A DNA stretch of 64,000 nucleotides from Allomuricauda sp. (GTDB lineage: Bacteria > Bacteroidota > Bacteroidia > Flavobacteriales > Flavobacteriaceae). Shown in pieces: positions 45,022 to 52,369 of this stretch. Made by a program: the position numbers and the translations under genes. The notes beneath the pieces were generated by a model. The model was not told the origin of the DNA. It was given only the letters and a program-made list of their open reading frames with translations, and ran no database searches. Where the stretch lies: the NCBI RefSeq assembly GCF_028280385.1, contig NZ_JANQLX010000009.1, positions 248,001 to 312,000 on the forward strand, given 5' to 3'. The stretch's first letter is position 1, and each line of letters starts with the position of its first letter.

Positions 45022-45318
45022 ATGGGCCTTATTGACAATATCAATAAACTCTTTGACCATCGAATACGATTAGGGATCATGTCCGTCCTAATGGTAAATG
45101 AAGAAGTCGACTTTAACCGGCTGAAAGAACTACTGGATGTGACGGATGGCAACCTGGCCAGCCATACCAAAACCTTGGAAAAAGCAGAATATATACGGAT
45201 TGAGAAGTCATTTATTGGAAAAAAGCCCAACACGCGCTACTCGGCCACAAAACAAGGCAAATTGGCCTTTAAAAAACACATAGAGGCATTGGAAGCCCTC
45301 ATACGAAAGCAAACCTAA
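45022..45318 (+). CDS. Winged-helix transcriptional regulator (HTH_34-like)
   Basis: A 98-residue single winged-helix domain without a sensor domain. The pattern DHRIRLGIMSVLMVNEEVDFNRLKELLDVTDGNLASHTKTLEKAEYI matches helices 1 to 4, with recognition helix DGNLASHTKTLEKA. The wing is the basic RIEKSFIGKKPNTRYSATKQG, and a short C-terminal dimerisation helix follows. It resembles the MarR/ArsR-like HTH_34 family. It is the second gene of the operon with the polytopic protein. It probably binds the ACTTTG-N5-CAAAGT dyads at 44391 and 45335, regulating its own operon and the downstream coq4-like/creD genes. Confidence 0.87.
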   Translation: MGLIDNINKLFDHRIRLGIMSVLMVNEEVDFNRLKELLDVTDGNLASHTKTLEKAEYIRIEKSFIGKKPNTRYSATKQGKLAFKKHIEALEALIRKQT

Positions 45319-45334
45319 AAATTTTTATCCATTT

Positions 45335-45358
45335 ACTTTGTAATTCAAAGTACTTTTA
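45335..45358 (+). promoter_or_regulatory. ACTTTG-N5-CAAAGT operator (copy 2)
   Basis: Identical 17-base dyad ACTTTG-TAATT-CAAAGT (45335-45351) followed by ACTTTT, ten bases upstream of the Coq4-like gene ATG. The 22 bases ACTTTGTAATT plus CAAAGTACTTT are the same as in copy 1. Confidence 0.75.
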
Positions 45359-45360
45359 AA

Positions 45361-45861
45361 ATGAAAAGACTAAGAAAAAGATTGATCGTATGGCTGTTTG
45401 ACCACTCGCAACGGTTGTACACCAATTGGTTTAAGCACCACTCCGGTTGGCAGGTAAATAGGGACGATTTGTTGCAATTTCCGGAAGGGACATTGGGAAA
45501 CGCCCTTGGCGCTTTTTTACTGCACAATCAGTTTCAACTTATCCCGAAAGTAGAACGGCACGATGCCTACCATGTGCTTACTGGGTACGGTACCCAAGTT
45601 GAAGATGAGATTGCCCTACAATATCTCTGTTTTGGAAACGGGAAGCGAAGTCCATACCTACTTGGCGCCATTGTATTGGGCACACTGCTTTTACCGGACC
45701 ATTTGAAATTTTACATCAAAAGCTATCGCATGGGGAAGGCCTCCCACCCCTTTCACCAACTGGATTATGAAAAACTTTTGGGTGTGCCCTTGGATCAATT
45801 GCGGTCCGTTTTTTTTGGGTCCCGTCCACTTCCAAACATCAAAAATTTATCCATTATTTAA
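45361..45861 (+). CDS. Coq4-like protein
   Basis: A 166-residue protein matching the Coq4 family motif HDxxH-x11-E: His67-Asp68, His71 and Glu83 in RHDAYHVLTGYGTQVEDEIALQYL. These residues bind a divalent metal in eukaryotic Coq4, an ubiquinone-synthesis protein. Coq4-like genes also occur in bacteria that make no ubiquinone, so the substrate here cannot be the standard one. The remainder includes a basic N-terminus (KRLRKRLIVWLFDHSQRLY) and the RMGKASHPFHQLDYEKLLGVPLDQLR tail. It follows the second operator and is ten bases upstream of creD. Confidence 0.8.
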   Translation: MKRLRKRLIVWLFDHSQRLYTNWFKHHSGWQVNRDDLLQFPEGTLGNALGAFLLHNQFQLIPKVERHDAYHVLTGYGTQVEDEIALQYLCFGNGKRSPYLLGAIVLGTLLLPDHLKFYIKSYRMGKASHPFHQLDYEKLLGVPLDQLRSVFFGSRPLPNIKNLSII

Positions 45862-45871
45862 ATCAAGACAT

Positions 45872-47221
45872 ATGAATGCACAAAAACAGAAAATCGGTAA
45901 CTGGTTCAGAAATTCAATTTCTGCAAAAATGTTGATGGTAGGATTTCTTATTTTAATCCTGCTGATTCCCCTATCCTTTGTAAAAGATCTAATACGGGAA
46001 CGAGGTTTTAGACAACATGAGGTCATTGACGAAATCAATACCAAATGGGGCCAAGAAGTGGTCCTCAAAGGTCCCATCTTAAAAGTTCCCTACAACATTA
46101 TGGTTGAGGAAAAAACCTATGATGAGGTTACCAAGACCTTTTTAAAAACCCTGAAACCTATACGGCATACGGCCTATTTCTTCCCAAATGACCTCAATAT
46201 AAAAACGGAAGTGGACACCCAATCGCTGGAAAGGGGCATTTACGAATCTGTTGTATTTAATGCCAAGTCCAACATACAAGGTGAATTTGCACAACTCAAT
46301 TTCTCAGCCAAGGAAATTCCGGATGAGAACATACTTTGGGATAAAGCAACACTGTTGTTTAAGACCAGTAATCTAAAAGGGATCAGAAACACGGTAAAAA
46401 TCAAGTTTGGGAAAGAAACATACGCCTTAAAGCCCAAGTTTGACAATACCTACATGAATACCCTGGAGTCTGGCTACCTTAAGGACCTAGTGGCCATACA
46501 AGACCAGTCCCTTTCTTTTTCCTCCCATCTGGACATTGATGGAAGTACCACCCTGCAATTTGTTCCTATAGGGAGGGAAACCCAGGTTTCCATGAATTCA
46601 AATTGGCATTCCCCCAGTTTTAATGGTAATTTTCTCCCCCGTGTGGAAGGCAAGGAAATTACAGATTCGGGTTTTAAGGCGAATTGGAAAGTGTTGGAAA
46701 CCAACAGGAGGTTTGGCCAGTATTTTTTTGATCAATTACCCGACTTGTCCGATTTTGCATTTGGGGCGGAATTCCTAATCCCGGTTGATGATTATCAAAA
46801 AACAGAACGTTCGAGTAAATATGGCCTCTTGATCATTGGGCTTACCTTATTGGTGTTCCTTTTGATCCAGCTTAGCAGTAAAATTGCCATTCATCCCTTC
46901 CAATATTTAATGATGGGACTGGCCTTGGTCATGTTCTATACCTTGCTAATATCCATATCGGAACATCAAAACTTCTTTTTGGCCTATTTGATCTCCGGGA
47001 TATCGGTTGTGGCCCTGATTACCCTTTATTCGCGGTCTGTCTTGAAGAACCCAAAATTTACCTTGCTGGTACTGTCTTCCATGTTCAGTTTATACACTTT
47101 TATATTCGTGATCATCCAGTTGGAGGACTATGCATTGCTCGTAGGCAGTGTGGGCTTGTTCTTGATATTGGGGACCATCATGTTTACCTCCCGGAAAATT
47201 GATTGGTCGCAGGGACATTGA
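45872..47221 (+). CDS. creD: Inner-membrane protein CreD
   Basis: About 449 residues from ATG 45872. An upstream extension to 45767 overlaps the Coq4-like gene and is rejected. CreD has one N-terminal transmembrane helix (AKMLMVGFLILILLIPLSFV), a periplasmic domain of about 300 residues (KWGQEVVLKGPILKVPY, HTAYFFPNDLNI, FVPIGRETQVSM) and five to six C-terminal transmembrane helices. In enterobacteria creD is induced by CreBC. Here no creBC is present; instead the gene lies under the operator shared with the winged-helix regulator. CreD overexpression affects envelope integrity and colicin/beta-lactam sensitivity in E. coli. Function unknown here. Confidence 0.9.
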   Translation: MNAQKQKIGNWFRNSISAKMLMVGFLILILLIPLSFVKDLIRERGFRQHEVIDEINTKWGQEVVLKGPILKVPYNIMVEEKTYDEVTKTFLKTLKPIRHTAYFFPNDLNIKTEVDTQSLERGIYESVVFNAKSNIQGEFAQLNFSAKEIPDENILWDKATLLFKTSNLKGIRNTVKIKFGKETYALKPKFDNTYMNTLESGYLKDLVAIQDQSLSFSSHLDIDGSTTLQFVPIGRETQVSMNSNWHSPSFNGNFLPRVEGKEITDSGFKANWKVLETNRRFGQYFFDQLPDLSDFAFGAEFLIPVDDYQKTERSSKYGLLIIGLTLLVFLLIQLSSKIAIHPFQYLMMGLALVMFYTLLISISEHQNFFLAYLISGISVVALITLYSRSVLKNPKFTLLVLSSMFSLYTFIFVIIQLEDYALLVGSVGLFLILGTIMFTSRKIDWSQGH

Positions 47222-47237
47222 ACACTTTAAATATAGC

Positions 47238-47272
47238 ACTACCCTAGTTTTAAAATTAGGGTAGTCCCTTTA
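47238..47272. terminator. Intrinsic terminator
   Basis: A 14-base stem ACTACCCTAGTTTT / AAAATTAGGGTAGT with one G-T pair lies between the convergent creD and S9 peptidase genes, with a short T/C tail. Confidence 0.75.
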
Positions 47273-47299
47273 TAATGGTTGTATTGAACCTAGTATCGG

Positions 47300-49285
47300 T
47301 TAATTTGATTTTTCCTGAAAAAATTCATGGGCCTCTTTTAGGATATAACCCAAACTATTGCTATCCCTTAAACTATGTCCCAAAAATTCGATGGTCCTAA
47401 AAGTTCCATTTTTCTTCCCACTTTTCTTGAATTGTTTCTCCATCTCAACGGCTTGTTCAATGGGAATTATCTTATCGAACTTGCCATGGAAAACCAGTAA
47501 TGGGCTATTGATTTTTTCCACATGGTTAATGGGTGAAATTTCATCATAATAACTAGGCCCGTTATTGCCCAGCGCATGCTTCCAAAACTCATATGAAAAA
47601 TGCATCCCCTCTTTTTTCTGCTTTTTCATCAAATCCCGGACATCTGTTGGTGCGGCAAGCGCAACACCTGCCCTATAAAGGTCTGGGTACCTTGCCAAAG
47701 CCATATAAGTGGCGTAGCCACCATAACTGTGCCCAAATATGAAAACATGGTCGGGATTAATTTTAAAAGTGGCTTTAACTTCATTGGTTGCGGCAACAAT
47801 GTCGTCGATCATGGTTGTGTTCAACCCTTCTATTCCATCTTGTAGGTGTTTTTTGCCAAAGCCCGTGGAGCCCCTATAATTGACCCGTAGCACAGCATAC
47901 CCCCTTGAGGCAAAGAATTGCGAAAATCCATCCAATTCCCAATAATCCCTTACCCACGGTCCGCCATGGGGAATGACCACCAAAGGAAATTGGCCGGCAT
48001 CATCATAGTCCAATGGTAAATTTAGATAGGTGGTAAGTCTGGATCCATCAGGAGTGGTTGTTGCCAAGGTTCTTGTTTTGGACAAAGTGTGTTCATTGAG
48101 TTCTTCATTAAAATGGAACATTACCGCGTAGGAGTCCTTTTCACGATCATAGATCCCAATATTGCCGGAACTGATGTCACTCCATTGATGTATCACAAAT
48201 TTCCGGTTGTCCTTGTCCACATCAATCACATCATTCACATAAGTGTTGTATTTCACGCCTAGTTTTTGCTGTAAATCCATATAGTCTTCAGAAAAGGCAT
48301 GAAACTCCGGTAGTATTCCCTCATACCTTACTGCCCCTAATTGCCTCTTTTTGCCATCAAAGAGCATGCGAAGGGTGAAGCCTTGGTCATCCACCACATC
48401 GCAATTGGTGTCTGACAATATTTTTTCCACCACATATTGCTTACGCATGTTATATTTTAAGAGCTCCCTTTTGTCGGTCCCTATGTTGGAGGCAATGTAA
48501 ATAATGTCTGGGTCATAGTCCGTATCCACAAAGATCAATTGTTCCTTGAGCATGGATTCGCCATCAGATTCAAACGGGTGGAACTTGCCATCCAAGTTGA
48601 CAAATATTGGAACCCAATCCCCGGTCTCTTCATTTTGCTTGCAGTACTTCCAACCTTTGTCGGTGTACTTTACCCCGATCACCACTTTGCCGTTTTTATC
48701 CGCAATCCAGTTATTGACCTTATATTTCCGGCCATCCAAGATCGTTTCCTTTTCCCCAGTGAACACGTTTACCTTTTTCACATAGGCGTAGCCTTCCAAA
48801 TCCTTGGCCTCCACAATAATTTCATCCTCATTGGATTCATCTAATGACATCACGGAATTTATTCGATAATTTCTATAGTACTTATAGTAGTTCTTAACTT
48901 TTTTCTCCGCTTTTCTGTCTATCAATTTGACCTTATTGGTTCCATCTATGTCGATGGCGAGCACTTCCCCCAAGCGTTCATAAATCAATCTGTTATCCGT
49001 GAGCCAACTTACATTTTGTATTCCTGTGACCCCCAACGGAATCCTATTCTTCAGTTTATAGGCATCAATATCGATGACGATGATGACACTCTCGTAACCT
49101 TCCTCGATCACTTCCAAAAAGTAGTTACCATTGGGTGATATCCTAAAATTGGATTGCGTGGATTCTTTGAACAAAAGTTCCGGGGCAACAGTTTCCACCT
49201 TGGAATCTTGGGAAAAAACAGTGGGTCCGGGTAGAATTAGAAATAGGTAAAATATGTAAATCGCTCTTGTAAATTTCAACGGCAT
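47300..49285 (-). CDS. S9 family prolyl oligopeptidase (exported)
   Basis: A 661-residue protein with an N-terminal signal peptide (ending TVFSQ), so periplasmic. Residues about 40-390 form a beta-propeller-like domain (FRISPNGNYFLEVIEEG). The C-terminal alpha/beta-hydrolase domain has the nucleophile in FIFGHSYGGYATYM, an acid in FHGKFDKIIPIEQ and the candidate His in EFLGHSLRD. The order Ser-Asp-His and length fit S9C acylaminoacyl/dipeptidyl peptidases. The His context is unusual (family norm GEGHGF). RGSTGFGKKH and PHGGPWVRDYWELDGFSQFFASRG are the usual oxyanion-hole and entry segments. Substrate unknown. Confidence 0.87.
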   Translation of the reverse strand: MPLKFTRAIYIFYLFLILPGPTVFSQDSKVETVAPELLFKESTQSNFRISPNGNYFLEVIEEGYESVIIVIDIDAYKLKNRIPLGVTGIQNVSWLTDNRLIYERLGEVLAIDIDGTNKVKLIDRKAEKKVKNYYKYYRNYRINSVMSLDESNEDEIIVEAKDLEGYAYVKKVNVFTGEKETILDGRKYKVNNWIADKNGKVVIGVKYTDKGWKYCKQNEETGDWVPIFVNLDGKFHPFESDGESMLKEQLIFVDTDYDPDIIYIASNIGTDKRELLKYNMRKQYVVEKILSDTNCDVVDDQGFTLRMLFDGKKRQLGAVRYEGILPEFHAFSEDYMDLQQKLGVKYNTYVNDVIDVDKDNRKFVIHQWSDISSGNIGIYDREKDSYAVMFHFNEELNEHTLSKTRTLATTTPDGSRLTTYLNLPLDYDDAGQFPLVVIPHGGPWVRDYWELDGFSQFFASRGYAVLRVNYRGSTGFGKKHLQDGIEGLNTTMIDDIVAATNEVKATFKINPDHVFIFGHSYGGYATYMALARYPDLYRAGVALAAPTDVRDLMKKQKKEGMHFSYEFWKHALGNNGPSYYDEISPINHVEKINSPLLVFHGKFDKIIPIEQAVEMEKQFKKSGKKNGTFRTIEFLGHSLRDSNSLGYILKEAHEFFQEKSN

Positions 49286-49516
49286 GGGGTAAGACTAATA
49301 TTTCAAGTAAATCTAATATTTTGAAGACTCAATACCTTATAAATGCCGACAATATTGATCAAATGATCGCTGGATGCCCCATTATCCTTTTTGATGCCCA
49401 TATAAACAACAATCCAATCCACCTCGTTTGAAACCTAAAGTCTGATTCGAGATGTCATCAATAAAACCTGAAAATTGAATCGGAAAAAGAAATCAAAGGA
49501 CAAAATTGCGCTAAAA

Positions 49517-49792
49517 CTAGGCCACTGAAAACAAGGATGACCCATTGATTTCCCTGTCAAAATCAGTTTTGATTTTTTCTATGATATCATACGGTGTCTC
49601 TTCAGAGATCCATACCCACTGGTTTTTTAGGTCAACATCAAAATGAAATTTGGAAAAATCCAAGAGGTAGTCCCCATCAAACCGGGTCAAAAGAAATTTG
49701 GTGATTCTTGGTCTGAGTCTATATTCTAAATCAATACAGACCTTTTTAGTCGCTGGATCAGGGGTTCCAGATATTAGCCAGTTGAACTTCAC
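49517..49792 (-). CDS. Hypothetical protein, 91 aa
   Basis: A short open frame starting at GTG 49792 (MKFNWLISGTPDPATKKVCIDLEY). It has alternating beta-strands and one C-terminal helix (YDIIEKIKTDFDREI). No signal peptide or membrane segment is visible and no family is recognised. Codon use is consistent with the neighbours, and the shadow frame is short, so it may be a real gene, but the evidence is only the open frame. The 231 bases on its downstream side hold nothing recognisable. Confidence 0.4.
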   Translation of the reverse strand: MKFNWLISGTPDPATKKVCIDLEYRLRPRITKFLLTRFDGDYLLDFSKFHFDVDLKNQWVWISEETPYDIIEKIKTDFDREINGSSLFSVA

Positions 49793-49876
49793 TTATTTGG
49801 TTAAATAGGAACGAACAATATACAAAAAAGTATCAATTGGGCTTTATGGTACCACTCCTGTTCGACCAACACCATT

Positions 49877-51082
49877 TTATTCCAGACCATCCACGTAATC
49901 CTGTAGGTATTTGTAACGTTTTGTGAGCTTACCGTTCCGCGTCATTCTGGCGCGTTCCAGTATCCCATCCCCATCATTGTCAAAAAATGCCGGAATTACA
50001 TATTTTGAAAAGGCCTCTCCAAATCCATTGCTCGCATCCCTTGGTAATTCACAGGGAAGATTATCAACAGCCATTACGGCTATTGCATTTGGGTTTTTAT
50101 AGTCCACCTCGGATTCCGAACCAGGCTCATAGCCGTATATGGGGTCCGCCACTTCCGATGCCCGAATTGTAGAAGCCACCGGTCCATCTATATCGCAACT
50201 TATGTCTGCCACCACCTTGATCTTGAAATCGGGGTGTTTGGCATCTTCGCGGGTGTATAGATAGGGGGCACCATCTCCATAAAAGTGTCCTGCGATATAA
50301 AAATCGGTCACCTTGGCAAAGCGGAAAAAATTGGATTTGTATTCTTCGGGGTTGGCAAAAAAATCAGCTTTGTTTCCTCGCACGCCATCCTTTCGCTTGT
50401 TGTATTCGGAGGCATCTATTTGGCAATACACGGGCACATCAAATTCCTCTTTGAGATATTCCGCCACGTTCACCCTTTTGATTCCCATGGCATCCAACAT
50501 TTCCCTAGATCCATTGCCGACCCTTCCCCTGCCGGTGAGCAAAATCTTGATTTTGGGCAGTTTTATTTTGTTGAGCTCGTCGATAAGGGCTTGTTGGTCT
50601 TTTAAAGTCTCCGCCTTTGGCAATTGGAACAAATCAAATTTGAGACCATAAGCCCTTATTCCATTGTAGGCACCAACAATACCGGCATATCTCCCAAACG
50701 CAACCAAGCGGGGACCGTTGGAACTGGTAATCACCTCATGATCGTAAAGCTCGATGTTCTTTTCCAAAATAGCCCTCAAAAGCTTGCGGTTATAAGGCTG
50801 TTTTTTGATGGTATGGGAAAAGAAAAAGTACTTTTTATTTGGAATCAGCGCATCAATCGGAACTTCCTTGACGCCCAACAACACATCACAAGATTTCATA
50901 TTGTTCACCACTGGAATACCCACGGCTTCATATTCTTTATCGGTAAACACCCGAATGGGCGATGTCTCCACTTCTATTTCGGCGTCCGGAAACCTAGATC
51001 GTACATTTTGACATTCAATTGGGGAGAGGACCACACGACGGTCAGGTGGGGACTTTCGTTCTTGGATGATGCCGAATTTCAT
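49877..51082 (-). CDS. NAD(P)-dependent saccharopine/alanine dehydrogenase-type oxidoreductase
   Basis: A 401-residue enzyme of the AlaDH/PNT_N superfamily, closest to lysine-forming saccharopine dehydrogenase (LYS1-like): N-terminal MKFGIIQERKSPPDRRVVLSP with the substrate-binding Arg/Lys, VKEVPIDALIPNKKYFFFSHTIKKQ, then the Rossmann-type KILLTGRGRVGNGSREMLDAMG nucleotide-binding segment. It ends with FYGDGAPYLYTREDA and ADISCDIDGPVASTIRASEVADPIYGY. In bacteria such proteins are labelled alanine dehydrogenase or saccharopine dehydrogenase without biochemical proof; the DGPVASTIR segment supports the LYS1 side. A strong promoter is at 51115-51146. Confidence 0.82.
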   Translation of the reverse strand: MKFGIIQERKSPPDRRVVLSPIECQNVRSRFPDAEIEVETSPIRVFTDKEYEAVGIPVVNNMKSCDVLLGVKEVPIDALIPNKKYFFFSHTIKKQPYNRKLLRAILEKNIELYDHEVITSSNGPRLVAFGRYAGIVGAYNGIRAYGLKFDLFQLPKAETLKDQQALIDELNKIKLPKIKILLTGRGRVGNGSREMLDAMGIKRVNVAEYLKEEFDVPVYCQIDASEYNKRKDGVRGNKADFFANPEEYKSNFFRFAKVTDFYIAGHFYGDGAPYLYTREDAKHPDFKIKVVADISCDIDGPVASTIRASEVADPIYGYEPGSESEVDYKNPNAIAVMAVDNLPCELPRDASNGFGEAFSKYVIPAFFDNDGDGILERARMTRNGKLTKRYKYLQDYVDGLE

Positions 51083-51114
51083 TAATTATATAACTTTTTG
51101 TATTAGTATTGTTA

Positions 51115-51146
51115 CAAACATAACTTTTTGAAAGCAGGTTTTCAAA
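51115..51146 (-). promoter_or_regulatory. Bacteroidota-type promoter of the saccharopine/alanine dehydrogenase gene
   Basis: On the minus strand TTTG (rc of 51143-51146), an exact 20-base spacer and TATGTTTG (rc of 51115-51122) match the -33 TTTG / -7 TAnnTTTG consensus exactly. It is 33 bases upstream of the ATG. Confidence 0.75.
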
Positions 51147-51148
51147 AC

Positions 51149-51179
51149 TTTTTTTGGAATGCTTTTTGGGGTACCTTTG
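51149..51179 (+). promoter_or_regulatory. Probable promoter of the tmRNA precursor
   Basis: TTTT (51149-51152), 19 bases, then TACCTTTG (51172-51179), an exact TAnnTTTG followed by GC. This form is typical of strong flavobacterial stable-RNA promoters. It is back-to-back with the dehydrogenase promoter and predicts a precursor leader of about 220 bases before the mature tmRNA 5' end. Confidence 0.5.
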
Positions 51180-51270
51180 CTGGCCGTGCCCAGCTTTAAG
51201 ACAGGGCAAACGTACGGAATTTGTTCTTTGATAAAAAAGATGGGATTCGGATAATAAGGTCCTGAATCAA

Positions 51271-51392
51271 TCGGGATTCAACCTGCCCGCCCAATGGAGG
51301 GTTCGATTACGTAAATCAAAGATTGAAGATTTTGGACCAGTGATATCCCGAAATAAGTTCGGGATTCAATTCGATTACGTAAATCAAAGATT
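51271..51392 (+). repeat. Direct repeats and hairpin in the tmRNA leader
   Basis: A 23-base direct repeat TTCGATTACGTAAATC-AAAGATT occurs at 51302-51324 and 51370-51392. An 11-base repeat TCGGGATTCAA occurs at 51271 and 51359. Between them ATCCCGAA-N5-TTCGGGAT forms a hairpin near 51344-51365. The 325-base gap from 51083 to 51407 otherwise holds only the two promoters. Confidence 0.75.
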
Positions 51393-51407
51393 TACTATCT
51401 CATTGAA

Positions 51408-51806
51408 GGGGCCGACCGGTTTTGACAGCGAGACCAGTTGGATTGTAAGCATGCCGAGCTATGAAATTAATGCTCGTAAATCTCTTATTTCAACTTTTTA
51501 AATGGCGAAAATAACTACGCTTTAGCTGCTTAATCGACTGAATTATAGTAAGTCCTAGCCTAGTCGCGCCAGGCGCGAAAGCTGAATGTCCCTTGGTAGC
51601 CCTTGTTGACGGCGACCTTTTTAGGGGCACCATAAAAGTCAACATAGCACTTTTACGGCTTCGGTAGGAGTGTAAAACTTAAGAAGCTAAGGATATGGTA
51701 GGCGGTTTTTGGTCAGCCATATCACGAAAACCGAACAAAGACTAAGCATGTAGAAAGTAATGCAATTGCTTGTTTGGACGAGGGTTCGAATCCCTCCGGC
51801 TCCACC
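51408..51806 (+). ncRNA. ssrA: Transfer-messenger RNA
   Basis: The tRNA-like ends are clear: GGGGCCG at the 5' end pairs with CGGCTCC at the 3' end. The 5' part continues ACCGGTTTTGACAGCG and the 3' part has the T-arm GAGGGTTCGAATCCCTC, both hallmark tmRNA sequences. The tag-coding segment at 51504-51533 reads GGC GAA AAT AAC TAC GCT TTA GCT GCT TAA, giving the tag GENNYALAA, the form usual for Bacteroidota. tmRNA with SmpB rescues stalled ribosomes. The encoded 3' end is ACC followed by T, so the final A of CCA is not encoded. A duplicated GIY-YIG-associated block starts seven bases downstream. Confidence 0.95.
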
Positions 51807-51809
51807 TAC

Positions 51810-51861
51810 GCCCTCCGAAGCTTTGAGCACAGCGAAAAGCGAAGGAGGGCTCTTTTTTCTT
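51810..51861 (+). terminator. tmRNA terminator (part of duplicated block)
   Basis: GCCCTCC (51810-51816) and GGAGGGC (51844-51850) pair, with CTTT/AAAG inside, followed by TCTTTTTTCT. The whole hairpin is repeated at 52184-52230, where the left arm has lost two bases. Confidence 0.75.
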
Positions 51862-51952
51862 TTTCAACCTCCTTTTTTAGTTCTGAACACTCGGGCTTCG
51901 GTGGACCCGTCCACCGCAACCTAATCCAATTTTTTTGGTATGAAATGGACGG
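51813..51952 (+). repeat. ~140-bp direct repeat, copy 1 (upstream of GIY-YIG gene)
   Basis: Runs from CTCCGAAGCTTTGAGC through the terminator, the segment GAACACTCGGGCTTCGG, the TGGACCCGTCCACC hairpin and the ATGAAATGGACGG that starts the GIY-YIG gene. By eye it is over 90% identical to 52184-52321, differing by single bases and short T-run indels. Confidence 0.9.
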
Positions 51953-52179
51953 TTTACATTCTAAGATGCAGTGACGGAAAGTTCTATACTGGTTTTACTG
52001 GCAACTTAAGCAGAAGACTCTTGGAACACAATAATGGCAAGGTTAAATCCACAAAACAACGATTACCCTTTGAATTGACCACGTACGTAGTTTTTACGGA
52101 CAAATACCAGGCTATTGCCTTTGAAAAATACTTGAAATCCGGCTCCGGTATTGCTTTCCGGAATAAACGTTTAATTTGA
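51940..52179 (+). CDS. GIY-YIG nuclease-superfamily protein beside tmRNA
   Basis: A 79-residue GIY-YIG domain: WTVYILRCSDGKFYTGFTGNLSRRLLEHNNGK carries the VYI...YTG signature and catalytic-type Arg, and AIAFEKYLKSGSGIAFRNKRL contains the acidic metal-binding residue (FEKYLK). The ATG at 51940 gives MKWTVYILRC. The protein is short, ending soon after the core domain, where relatives usually continue a few residues. It lies at the 3' end of the tmRNA gene between two ~140-bp direct repeats that each contain a terminator and the first codons of the gene. This suggests an element that inserts or duplicates at stable-RNA genes. Confidence 0.82.
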   Translation: MKWTVYILRCSDGKFYTGFTGNLSRRLLEHNNGKVKSTKQRLPFELTTYVVFTDKYQAIAFEKYLKSGSGIAFRNKRLI

Positions 52180-52183
52180 TTCG

Positions 52184-52321
52184 CTCCGAAGCTTTGAGCA
52201 CAGCGAAAAGCGAAGGAGGGCTTTTTTTCTTTTTCAACCTCCCTTTTAATTCTGAACACTCGGGCTTCGGTGGACCCGTCCACCACAACCTAATCCAATT
52301 TTTTTGACATGAAATGGACGG
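52184..52321 (+). repeat. ~140-bp direct repeat, copy 2 (downstream of GIY-YIG gene)
   Basis: Second copy of the block at 51813-51952, offset by about 370 bases. It ends with ATGAAATGGACGG, after which similarity to the GIY-YIG gene stops at once. A terminator hairpin follows. Confidence 0.9.
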
Positions 52322-52338
52322 ACCAAGAACACAAAAAA

Positions 52339-52368
52339 ACCCCATTGTTGTCCAAACAGTGGGGCTTA
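52339..52368 (+). terminator. Possible intrinsic terminator
   Basis: ACCCCATTGTT / AAACAGTGGGG with a four-base loop and a short T-rich tail (CTTATTT), just after the second repeat copy. Confidence 0.5.
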
Positions 52369-52369
52369 T

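Noticed and set aside
45767..45871. N-terminal extension of CreD
   Set aside because: It overlaps the end of the Coq4-like gene; CreD homology and the membrane helix begin at ATG 45872.
51774..51974. 66-codon frame running out of the tmRNA 3' end
   Set aside because: It begins inside the tmRNA T-arm and crosses the terminator and repeat block; it is a chance frame of non-coding sequence.
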